NCBI GenBank assembly: GCA_012840625.1
Contig: DUSB01000087.1
Location: forward strand, 1-8,673
Length of the DNA: 8,673 nucleotides
Source: Syntrophomonadaceae bacterium
Lineage (GTDB): Bacteria; Bacillota; Syntrophomonadia; Syntrophomonadales; Syntrophomonadaceae
Direction: 5' to 3'
Program-made: the position numbers and the translations under genes
Notes under the pieces: generated by a model
Databases searched by the model: none
Seen by the model: only the letters and a program-made list of their open reading frames with translations
Told to the model about the DNA's origin: nothing
Part shown: in pieces, positions 1 through 6,842 of the stretch
How the letters are laid out: each line of letters opens with the position of its first letter
Position numbering within the stretch: the first letter of the stretch is position 1

Positions 1-28
1 CAGCAGAGGCTGGCACTTGGCGAAACGA

Positions 29-34
29 TATAAT
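29..34 (+). promoter_or_regulatory. Possible -10 hexamer upstream of acpP
   Basis: The hexamer TATAAT matches the sigma-70/sigma-A -10 consensus exactly and lies about 30 bases before the acpP start. No TTGACA-like -35 box is visible 16-18 bases upstream, and there is no TG extension before the hexamer. The surrounding bases are AT-rich (TATAATATATTATG), so a chance match is quite possible. In related genomes acpP is usually read from an upstream fatty-acid operon, so this would at most be a secondary internal promoter. Confidence 0.25.
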
Positions 35-50
35 ATATTATGGTTAGATG

Positions 51-56
51 AGGAGG
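51..56 (+). promoter_or_regulatory. Ribosome binding site of acpP
   Basis: AGGAGG is a full Shine-Dalgarno core, 8 bases before the ATG at 65. It fixes the start of the acyl carrier protein and predicts strong translation, as expected for an abundant protein. Confidence 0.85.
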
Positions 57-64
57 CTTGAAAA

Positions 65-310
65 ATGGAAGAACTTTTTTTACAGGGTAGAAGCATTCTA
101 GCCGAGCAATTAAATATTGATGAAGATGATATTACTATGGAAACCACCTTTGAGGAGATTAATGCGGACTCGATTGATATCGTAGAAATGATCATGGCCC
201 TGGAGGATATTCATGATATCGAATTCCCGGAAGAAGACCTGGAAGATTATCCTACCATGGGCAGCTTAATTAAGGCTTTACATGCCTATATGGAACAGGT
301 GAAAGCATGA
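65..310 (+). CDS. acpP: Acyl carrier protein
   Basis: This 81-residue acidic protein is the carrier of growing acyl chains in cytoplasmic type II fatty acid synthesis. Its chain attachment site is Ser36, in the motif ADSIDIVEMIMALE (residues 34-47), which would receive 4'-phosphopantetheine from AcpS. The family motif is usually DSLD; here it is DSID, a conservative change. Length, acidity and the helix II pattern of hydrophobic and acidic residues all fit AcpP. The start is set by AGGAGG 8 bases upstream. The stop codon overlaps the rnc start in an ATGA junction, so the two genes are probably translationally coupled. In many clostridia fabF lies between acpP and rnc; it is absent here, as in the Bacillus arrangement. 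A specialised ACP is possible, but the location next to rnc argues for the housekeeping copy. Confidence 0.95.
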   Translation: MEELFLQGRSILAEQLNIDEDDITMETTFEEINADSIDIVEMIMALEDIHDIEFPEEDLEDYPTMGSLIKALHAYMEQVKA

Positions 311-1044
311 GCAGCAGGCACATCGTCCGGGCTTTCCAGCAGGCCAATGACCTGCATTTTCAGGACGAAGAGCTGCTGGCCCTGGCATTGGTTCATCCTT
401 CCTATGCACAGGAACATAACAGCATTTATAACAACCAGCGCCTGGAGTTTTTAGGGGATGCGGTTCTGGATTTTATTGTGGCTGAATATCTTTATAAAAC
501 CTATGCCGATAAAGCCGAAGGCGATCTTACCCAGATCCGGGCACGGGTGGTATGTGAAAAGGCGCTGGCCGAGGTAGCAGAAAAGATTCATGTGGGCGAC
601 TACCTGCTGTTGGGACGAGGAGAGGAAATGTCCGGTGGCCGGCAGCGCAAATCTATTCTGGCGGATAGCGTAGAAGCAGTCATAGGAGCTATTTATCTTG
701 ATCAGGGCCTGGATGCAGCCCGCAAGTTCGTACTGAAGCATATTGAGTCCAGCATAAAACAGACAGCCAGCGGTGATTACCAGGATTTTAAATCCAAGCT
801 GCAGGAAATTGTTCAGGCCCGCAGCCGCGAAAACGTTCATTATGAAATCCTGGAGGAAAATGGACCTGCTCACGCACGCACCTTTGTGGCAGGTGTCTTT
901 TTACGTCATCGGCTTCTGGCCCGGGGTGAGGGAAAAAGCAAAAAAGAAGCAGAGCAAGATGCTGCCGAAAAGGTTCTTAAGGATCTGTCGGTGCTGAACT
1001 CCCCTGGAACAGATAGGATGAAAAAGAATGAAAAAACATGTTAA
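307..1044 (+). CDS. rnc: Ribonuclease III
   Basis: RNase III cuts double-stranded RNA, including rRNA precursors and structured mRNAs, as a Mg-dependent homodimer. The 245-residue protein has the usual two-part layout. The nuclease domain covers about residues 5-150 and carries the signature QRLEFLGDAVLD (44-55), with metal-binding residues E47 and D51 plus D120 and E123 in LADSVEAVIG. A double-stranded-RNA-binding domain covers about 158-229, ending in the GEGKSKKEAEQDAAEKVL helix. By comparison with E. coli, E38 is replaced by Gln44, a substitution seen in many active homologues. The start ATG overlaps the acpP stop and follows AGGTGA at 297-302. The last 17 bases overlap the next gene, so the basic C-terminal tail (TDRMKKNEKTC) is encoded partly in shared DNA. 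Confidence 0.96.
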   Translation: MSSRHIVRAFQQANDLHFQDEELLALALVHPSYAQEHNSIYNNQRLEFLGDAVLDFIVAEYLYKTYADKAEGDLTQIRARVVCEKALAEVAEKIHVGDYLLLGRGEEMSGGRQRKSILADSVEAVIGAIYLDQGLDAARKFVLKHIESSIKQTASGDYQDFKSKLQEIVQARSRENVHYEILEENGPAHARTFVAGVFLRHRLLARGEGKSKKEAEQDAAEKVLKDLSVLNSPGTDRMKKNEKTC

Positions 1045-2113
1045 TATCGCTATTTTCATTCCCCATCTGGGATGTCCTTTTTCCTGTATTTACTGCAACC
1101 AAAAGACCATTGCTGCCCAGGAACATGTACCGGATGCTGATGAGGTACAGGCCATTATTGAACAATGTCTGCCTACCATTCCTGCAGGAGTGGTACCGGA
1201 ACTGGCTTTTTTCGGCGGTAATTTTACCACCATTGATTTCAGCAGGCAGAAAGCCTACCTGGAAGCTGTCAGGCCTTATCTGGACAGAGGATTAGTGCAG
1301 GGAATACGCATTTCCACCCGGCCGGATGGAATTTCCGCAGCGATTTTAACCTATTTGCAGGATTATGGTGTAGAGACGATTGAACTGGGGGTACAGTCTT
1401 TAAACGATGAGGTTTTAAGAGCATCAGCACGAGGATATTCGGCAGCAGATGTTTTTAAAAGCGCACGTTTGATTCAGGACTATGGGTTTCAATTGGGTCT
1501 GCAATTTATGGTCGGCCTTCCCGGGGATGATCGGGAGAAGGATTTATTTACCACCGCGGAAGCCATTCGTCTACAACCGCAGATGGTACGCATATATCCC
1601 ACCCTGGTTCTCAGGGATACTGTTCTGGAGCAGATGTGGCGTCAGGGGCGCTATACAGCCCTGACTCTAGAGGAAGCTCTGGAGATCTGTACGGAAATGG
1701 TGCTGGCTTTTGAAGCCCATGGAATACCAGTTATCCGCCTGGGTTTACATCCAGGGGAAGAATTACGCCAGGAAGGCGCCATACTGGCCGGTCCCTTTCA
1801 TCCCGCCTTTGGCGAGCGGGTAGAACAGCGCATCTTTTTAGAACAGGCCTCTATGGCTATCAAACAGGTGCTGTCCGGGCATCCCCATGTCCGGGTTTTG
1901 GATCTGTATGCGGAAGAGCGTGACCTTTCCAAGCTCATTGGTTATAAACGCCAGAACCTCTTACAGCTTCAGCAGGATTTTGCCCTCAGTCAGTTAAACG
2001 TCAAGACCATTATCGATCAACAGAAAAACTGGGTGGCCGCCGCACCGGCCGGCGTGATGCCAGAGCGGCGTCTGGAACGAGAAACATTTTATAAGTTGAG
2101 GAAAGTCCTATAA
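1028..2113 (+). CDS. Elp3-like radical SAM protein without acetyltransferase domain
   Basis: This 361-residue protein is a radical S-adenosylmethionine enzyme of unknown reaction. The [4Fe-4S] cluster motif is GCPFSCIYC, with Cys16, Cys20 and Cys23 in CX3CX2C spacing. Other Elp3-type landmarks are FFGGNF (61-66), RISTRPDGI (94-102), ELGVQSLNDEVL (119-130) and MVGLPGDDREKD (161-172). The C-terminal part, with YPTLVLRDTVL (190-200) and a GLHPGEEL segment, resembles the extra domain that follows the radical SAM core in Elp3 proteins. The GNAT acetyltransferase domain of true Elp3 (tRNA wobble-uridine modification) is absent, and the protein is much shorter than Elp3. Proteins of this kind recur beside rnc and smc in Firmicutes, usually annotated only as radical SAM protein. 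ATG at 1028 is preceded by AGGA (1015-1018) and lies inside the end of rnc. tRNA or RNA modification is a guess from kinship and context. Confidence 0.88.
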   Translation: MKKHVNIAIFIPHLGCPFSCIYCNQKTIAAQEHVPDADEVQAIIEQCLPTIPAGVVPELAFFGGNFTTIDFSRQKAYLEAVRPYLDRGLVQGIRISTRPDGISAAILTYLQDYGVETIELGVQSLNDEVLRASARGYSAADVFKSARLIQDYGFQLGLQFMVGLPGDDREKDLFTTAEAIRLQPQMVRIYPTLVLRDTVLEQMWRQGRYTALTLEEALEICTEMVLAFEAHGIPVIRLGLHPGEELRQEGAILAGPFHPAFGERVEQRIFLEQASMAIKQVLSGHPHVRVLDLYAEERDLSKLIGYKRQNLLQLQQDFALSQLNVKTIIDQQKNWVAAAPAGVMPERRLERETFYKLRKVL

Positions 2114-2132
2114 AGCAAAGATTAGCCAATCA

Positions 2133-2160
2133 GGGGTGAAGGCCTGCAGACCTTCACCCC
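2133..2160. repeat. Near-perfect 28-bp palindrome / stem-loop
   Basis: Two 10-base arms, GGGGTGAAGG (2133-2142) and CCTTCACCCC (2151-2160), are exact reverse complements. The 8 bases between them contain a centred CTGCAG, so 13 of 14 base pairs match across the dyad; only C2143/A2150 fails. As RNA this would be a stable hairpin just after the radical SAM stop codon. No T tract follows on either strand (GGGTATTTAT on the plus strand), so it is a poor intrinsic terminator by itself. It could protect the 3' end of the acpP-rnc message, assist the downstream terminator, or serve as a protein-binding operator. Confidence 0.8.
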
Positions 2161-2187
2161 GGGTATTTATGCGCAAATAGATTCTTG

Positions 2188-2223
2188 CAGCCGCCCGGGC
2201 AGGGAAAGGCGGCTGTTTTGTCT
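2188..2223 (+). terminator. Rho-independent terminator after the radical SAM gene
   Basis: The arms CAGCCGCC (2188-2195) and GGCGGCTG (2208-2215) form an 8-bp GC-rich stem with a 12-base loop, followed directly by TTTTGTCT (2216-2223). This is a textbook intrinsic terminator on the plus strand. It would end or reduce transcription of acpP-rnc-radical SAM before birA. No convincing promoter is visible between it and birA, so partial read-through or a promoter I cannot recognise is needed to express birA-smc-ftsY. Confidence 0.82.
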
Positions 2224-2259
2224 AATGCTTGACAGAGGGAAAGAAATTGGGGGATAGCT

Positions 2260-3270
2260 ATGCGCTCCAAAATAATACAGGCGTTAAAATTAACAGGTGA
2301 ACAGCCTTTATCAGGCAATGACATAGCCGAAAAGCTCGGCGTCAGCCGCGTTGCGGTCTGGAAACATATCGAGACCTTACGACAGGAAGGCTATCTTATC
2401 GAGGCTATTCCCGGCCAGGGTTATCGGCTGCAAGAGGCGGATAACATACTGGATGTACAGGCTATCGCAGCATCTCTTAAACAGGATACTATTTTTAAGC
2501 AGTTTTACTATTATCCCCGCCTGGATTCCACCAGTACCAGGATACGCGAACTCTTACAGGAAGGGCAGGCCGCTGAAGGTACCGTGGTGGCAGCACTATG
2601 TCAGTCAGAGGGGCGAGGGCGCTTGGGCAGAGATTGGAGCTCTCCAGCAGGAGGTTTGTGGTTTTCCTTTCTCCTGCGGCCGCAGCTTCCGCTGCAGGAA
2701 ACAGCCTGTTTGTCACTGCTGTTTGCCCTGGCAATCAGCCGAACCTTGCAGGATTTTGTCGATAAAGATGAGGTAATGATTAAATGGCCCAATGATGTGC
2801 TTATAAAGGATAAAAAAGTAGCCGGCATCCTGCTGGAAACCGCCGGTGAATTAGACCGTATCGAATATCTGATCAGTGGCATTGGTATCAATGTCAACCT
2901 GGCCAGTGATGATTTCCCGCCACCGCTGCAGGGGCAGGCTACGTCGCTGTTAGAGAACCGGGGTACTCCAGCTGATATACAGGCCGTATTCCTGTCCACC
3001 CTGCAGTCCATTGATCGCTATTATCGGCGTTTTTTGCAGGAAGGATTTCCAGCCTTTTGTGAGGAATATAAAGGGCTATGTTATCATCTGGGCCGTCCGG
3101 TCAGGATTCAGACCGGACAGAGAGTGATAGCAGGGACCCATATTGATATAGATAGCAGTGGGGCTATGCGGGTACGAAGCAGTACCGGCATCGAAGTCAT
3201 TCACACCGGTGATGTCCATGTACTTGACCGGGGGAGGGACCAGCATGCATCTGAAACGACTCGAAATTAA
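2260..3270 (+). CDS. birA: Biotin--protein ligase / biotin operon repressor
   Basis: The 336-residue protein activates biotin with ATP to biotinyl-AMP and transfers it to a lysine of biotin carrier domains such as that of acetyl-CoA carboxylase. It is the two-function type. An N-terminal winged helix-turn-helix (about 5-57; DIAEKLGVSRVAVWKHIETL) should bind DNA. The catalytic domain follows, with LDSTSTRI (88-95), the biotin/AMP loop GRGRLGR (118-124), KWPNDV (175-180) and KVAGILLE (186-193). A small C-terminal domain covers about 275-323. ATG at 2260 follows GGGGG at 2249-2253. The last 26 bases overlap smc, encoding a short tail (RGRDQHASETTRN) beyond the C-terminal domain. The terminator upstream separates it from the acpP group. 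No typical biotin operator (TTGTAAACC-type arms) is seen in the leader, so autoregulation is not evident. Confidence 0.95.
   Translation: MRSKIIQALKLTGEQPLSGNDIAEKLGVSRVAVWKHIETLRQEGYLIEAIPGQGYRLQEADNILDVQAIAASLKQDTIFKQFYYYPRLDSTSTRIRELLQEGQAAEGTVVAALCQSEGRGRLGRDWSSPAGGLWFSFLLRPQLPLQETACLSLLFALAISRTLQDFVDKDEVMIKWPNDVLIKDKKVAGILLETAGELDRIEYLISGIGINVNLASDDFPPPLQGQATSLLENRGTPADIQAVFLSTLQSIDRYYRRFLQEGFPAFCEEYKGLCYHLGRPVRIQTGQRVIAGTHIDIDSSGAMRVRSSTGIEVIHTGDVHVLDRGRDQHASETTRN
3232..3238 (+). promoter_or_regulatory. Ribosome binding site that fixes the smc start
   Basis: GGGAGGG lies 6 bases before the ATG at 3245 and inside the birA coding region. It supports 3245 as the smc start. The open frame extends further upstream to an ATG at 3158, but those extra 29 residues have no SMC similarity and are an artefact of reading birA DNA in another frame. 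Confidence 0.8.
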
Positions 3271-6200
3271 AGGCTTTAAATCCTTTGCTGATTATACAGA
3301 AATCCATCTGGATCCGGGGATGAATATCATCGTCGGTCCCAATGGCTGTGGAAAAAGCAATGTTGTGGATGCCATTCGTTGGGTACTGGGTGAACCCAAT
3401 ATACGGCAACTGCGCGGCCAGAGAAATGAGGATATCATTTTTAATGGCAGTGATGAAAAAAGACCCCTGGGTATGGCCATGGTAGAGATTACTATTGATA
3501 ACAGCAACCATGTCCTTCCCCTGGACTATAACGAAGTCACCCTGGCTCGAAAATATTACCGCAGTGGAGAAAGTGAGTTTTTCATCAACCGCAGCCCGGT
3601 ACGCTTGAAAGATATCAATCAGCTCTTTACCGGTACAGGTATGGGCAAACAGGGCTATTCGATCATCGGTCAGGGAGAGCTGGAAACGGTTCTTAAAGGG
3701 CAGCCATTTGATCGCCGCCTCATGCTGGAAGAAGCATCTGGAGTCATCAAATACCGTCAGCAGCGTGATGAAGTACAGCTGCGCATTGATAGAACCGCTG
3801 CCGATTTGCTGCGGGTAAAAGATATTTTGTTTGAGTTAAACAACCGCCGGGAGGAACTGCAGATCAAAGCCCATAAAGCCAGACAATATTTAGAATTGCA
3901 GGAGACCTTTCAAAGCCTGGAAAAGACCCTGCTGGCTTCACAAGGCAGGCAGCTGCGCCAGCAGATTTACGCCCGGGAAACAGAGATTAAGGACATTGCC
4001 CGGACTATAGAACAAGAGCAGGGGCAGATCGCCGCTTTATCCCACCAGCTGCATGAAGAGCAGGAAAAAAGAGAACAACTGCGTAAACAGTTGGGTGAGC
4101 TGCGGGATAAAAAATACAGTCGGGAAAGAGAGTGCCAGCAGCTGCAGTCAGACTGCCGGCTGGGTGAAGAGAGGATAAAAAATATCCAACAGCGGCAACA
4201 GAGCGGGCATAAAGACCTGGAGAAATACAGGCAGATGCTGGAACAAATCAATGCCGAACTGGCGGGACAGGATCAGGAATTGCAGGAACAGGAAAAAGAC
4301 TACCGGCAAATACAGCTTGATCAGGCACAGCAGCAGCAGGAATTGGAGCAGCTGCAGACAGCCCTTCAGCAGGCAAACAGCCACCTGGAGCAGAACAAAA
4401 TAGAGGCCTTTGAACGGGTACAGGCAGAAACAGATCTCCATAATCAGATCATTGATCAGGAAAAGCTGATTAAACAGGGCGTAGAGAAAAAAGAGCGCCT
4501 TTCTATCCGTGTTGACAGCAACCGGGAAGAGATTCGCAGCCAGAAAGAGCAGTTAAGTCAGTTGCAGTCATCTTTGCATGAACTGGGTACTGCTATCGAG
4601 CAGGTAGAAGTGCAACTACGGGCAATCAGACAGGAAAGGGAGGCCCTGATCCACAATCAACAGACCCTGGAACAGCAGCGCAGCGAAAAAGCGCGGGAAC
4701 TGATGAACACGGAAAATCGCCTGCTCACCCTGCAGGAAATGGATAAAAACTACAGCGGTTATTCAGATGGAGTGAAAGCCATCATGAAAGCCAGTGAAAA
4801 GCAGAACCTGCCCGGTATTCATGGGGTAATAGGAGAGCTTATCGAAGTACCGGGCGGCATGGAAACGGCTATCGATACCGCCGCTGGCCGTGCACTGGAA
4901 AACATTGTGGTCGAGCGCGCAGATCAGGCTCAGGAAGCCATACATTACCTCAAAAGCAGTGGTGCCGGACGGGTAACCTTTTTACCGCTGGATATATTAA
5001 AAATACATAAGCTATCTCCAGCCCTGGTAGAGAGATTGAGCTCCTATCAGGGTGTGCTGGGGGTGGCCTCCCGCCTGGTTAGCTTCGATGCCCGCTACGA
5101 AAAAGCGGTTGAATATCTGCTGGGACGCATCTTGCTTGTTGAAGATATGGATACCGCCCTGCATGTTTTTCGCCGGGAAAAGAGCGGTATGCGCATAGTT
5201 ACCCTGGAAGGGGAGCTGTTGAATGCCAGCGGTGCTATGACCGGAGGAACACAGCGGAAAAGAAGAAGCACCCCCCTGCAGCGCAGGGCAGAAGCAAAGC
5301 AGATCAAAGAACTCATCCGCCGGAGCAAAGAGGAGCTGGCGGTTTGGGGGCAGGAGCTGCAGGAGCTGGAACAGCAGATGGAAGAAATAGACAATAAGCT
5401 GGAGCAGCAAAAACAAACACTTATGAAACAGACCTTCCAGCGGGATATGATCGAGCAGGAGATTAACAGTCTGCAGAAAAAGCTAAGCAGGTACAGCCAG
5501 GAGCTGGAAAACGATCTGTGGGAGATGACAAACATAGACCAGCACCTGCAAGAAAGTGAAAGCAAGAAACTGGAATTACAGCAGCAGTATGAGGAATATC
5601 AGCAGCGAAATCAGGCCTTTTCTGAAGCCATGGAAGGGCTTCGTTCCCGGATTCAAGAGGACGTACACCAGATTGAACTGCTGCAGGAGCGTTTGACTTC
5701 CCTACATGATACCCGGCAGCGAAAAGCCCGGGAATTGGAGAAAAGGAAAGAAAACCGGCAGCAGTTTGTAAAGTTGCAGCAATCCTACCAGAACTCCATT
5801 AGCGAAATCCAGCACAGCCTGCAGTCGCTGGCAGCAGAGATGAAAAAACAGGTGCAAAGCCTGGAACAGGACCGTTTTCTGTTTCAGACCCGTCAGGAAG
5901 AGCAGATGGCCCTGGTAAGCATAATAGAACAAAGGGAGGCCGATGAACAGGAAAGCATCCGTGCTATTGACAGCTTAAGCCGGGAAATAGAACCACTGCA
6001 GCGGAGCCTCAGCGGCAGGGAAGCTGCGCAGCACCAGCAGCAGATGCGCCTAGTTCGTTTAGAAAGTGAAATGGATAACCTCACCCGGCGCTGGGCAGAA
6101 AAATATGCCGATGAAGCGGTAGAGCAGTGGGAAAGCGATCTCAGTCCTGCCCAGCTGCGCCAATTCAGGCAGCAGCTGGAAGAAATACGCCGCCAGATGG

Positions 6201-6820
6201 AAGAACTGGGGTCAGTAGACCTGGATGCTATAGAAGAATACAGTCAGGTACAGGAGCGTTATGATTTTCTTATCCAGCAGAGTACCGACCTGGAAAAAGC
6301 CCGAGAATCCCTGGAGGAACTGCTGCAAAAAACAGAAAAAACCATGAGTACAGACTTCCAGCAATTCCTGTCACTGGCTGATGAAAGCTTCCAGCAGACC
6401 TTTAGGGAGATCTTTGGAGGTGGTGAAGCGCAGTTAAGCCTGCAGCAGGAAGAAGACCCGTTTACAGCCGGGGTAGAGATCATGGTCAAGATGCCCGGTA
6501 AAAAGGCTCAGTCCCTCAACTTACTGTCCGGGGGAGAGCGGGCGCTGACCTGCATTGCCTTTATTTTTGCCCTGCTGCGGCTGCGGCCAGCACCTTTTTG
6601 TCTGCTGGACGAAATTGATGCCGCTCTGGATCAAACCAACCTGGTGCGCTTTGCCCATTTTATTAAAAACATGGCGGAAAGCACCCAGTTTATTGTTATT
6701 ACCCACCGACAGGCTACCATTGAAGCAGGCAAGAAGATTTACGGAGTAACCATGCCGCAAAACGGAGTTTCCTCGGTTTTATCTTTAACCCTGCCGGAAG
6801 TAGAAAGTATAGCGGGCTAG
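3245..6820 (+). CDS. smc: Chromosome segregation protein SMC
   Basis: SMC is the dimeric ATPase that, with ScpA and ScpB, extrudes loops and keeps the chromosome ordered for segregation. From ATG 3245 it has 1191 residues, the normal size. It opens with MHLKRLEIKGFKSF, then Walker A GPNGCGKS (31-38), the signature-like GMGKQGYSIIGQGELE region (132-147), a first coiled coil (about 165-500), the hinge (about 503-675, with YSGYSDGVKAIM at its start and GAMTGGT near its end), and a return coiled coil (about 680-1020). The C-terminal head carries LSGGE (1094-1098), Walker B CLLDE with D1122 and E1123, and the H-loop THR (1153-1155). All ATPase residues are intact. The arms are strikingly rich in Gln and Glu. 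The start overlaps birA by 26 nt, and ftsY follows after 22 nt, so the three are likely one transcript. Confidence 0.97.
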   Translation: MHLKRLEIKGFKSFADYTEIHLDPGMNIIVGPNGCGKSNVVDAIRWVLGEPNIRQLRGQRNEDIIFNGSDEKRPLGMAMVEITIDNSNHVLPLDYNEVTLARKYYRSGESEFFINRSPVRLKDINQLFTGTGMGKQGYSIIGQGELETVLKGQPFDRRLMLEEASGVIKYRQQRDEVQLRIDRTAADLLRVKDILFELNNRREELQIKAHKARQYLELQETFQSLEKTLLASQGRQLRQQIYARETEIKDIARTIEQEQGQIAALSHQLHEEQEKREQLRKQLGELRDKKYSRERECQQLQSDCRLGEERIKNIQQRQQSGHKDLEKYRQMLEQINAELAGQDQELQEQEKDYRQIQLDQAQQQQELEQLQTALQQANSHLEQNKIEAFERVQAETDLHNQIIDQEKLIKQGVEKKERLSIRVDSNREEIRSQKEQLSQLQSSLHELGTAIEQVEVQLRAIRQEREALIHNQQTLEQQRSEKARELMNTENRLLTLQEMDKNYSGYSDGVKAIMKASEKQNLPGIHGVIGELIEVPGGMETAIDTAAGRALENIVVERADQAQEAIHYLKSSGAGRVTFLPLDILKIHKLSPALVERLSSYQGVLGVASRLVSFDARYEKAVEYLLGRILLVEDMDTALHVFRREKSGMRIVTLEGELLNASGAMTGGTQRKRRSTPLQRRAEAKQIKELIRRSKEELAVWGQELQELEQQMEEIDNKLEQQKQTLMKQTFQRDMIEQEINSLQKKLSRYSQELENDLWEMTNIDQHLQESESKKLELQQQYEEYQQRNQAFSEAMEGLRSRIQEDVHQIELLQERLTSLHDTRQRKARELEKRKENRQQFVKLQQSYQNSISEIQHSLQSLAAEMKKQVQSLEQDRFLFQTRQEEQMALVSIIEQREADEQESIRAIDSLSREIEPLQRSLSGREAAQHQQQMRLVRLESEMDNLTRRWAEKYADEAVEQWESDLSPAQLRQFRQQLEEIRRQMEELGSVDLDAIEEYSQVQERYDFLIQQSTDLEKARESLEELLQKTEKTMSTDFQQFLSLADESFQQTFREIFGGGEAQLSLQQEEDPFTAGVEIMVKMPGKKAQSLNLLSGGERALTCIAFIFALLRLRPAPFCLLDEIDAALDQTNLVRFAHFIKNMAESTQFIVITHRQATIEAGKKIYGVTMPQNGVSSVLSLTLPEVESIAG

Positions 6821-6842
6821 CCCAATAAAATGAGGTGAAAGA

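Noticed and set aside
11..28. TGGCAC at 11-16 resembles the -24 half of a sigma-54 promoter
   Set aside because: The required -12 TTGC-like element is missing; the bases at that distance read GAAACG.
1..33. Possible 3' end of an upstream gene, frame 1 reading QQRLALGETI then TAA at 31-33
   Set aside because: Ten residues are too few to recognise. They do not match the usual C-terminus of FabG or FabF, the commonest upstream neighbours of acpP or rnc. All three plus-strand frames are open for 30 or more bases here by chance, so no partial gene is called.
2229..2257. TTGACA at 2229-2234 as a -35 box for birA
   Set aside because: A 17-base spacer places the -10 at about 2252-2257 (GGATAG), a poor match that overlaps the ribosome binding site. 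Transcription would start at or after the ATG.
3158..3244. Upstream extension of the smc reading frame to ATG 3158
   Set aside because: The added 29 residues are not SMC-like, lie entirely within birA, and lack their own ribosome binding site. ATG 3245 has GGGAGGG 6 bases upstream and gives the conserved SMC N-terminus.
5012..5565. Long minus-strand open frames opposite smc, for example 5012-5416 and 5095-5565
   Set aside because: They are complements of Gln/Glu-rich coiled-coil codons, giving Cys/Ser/Leu/Phe-rich translations with no recognisable domain. The plus-strand gene is certain.
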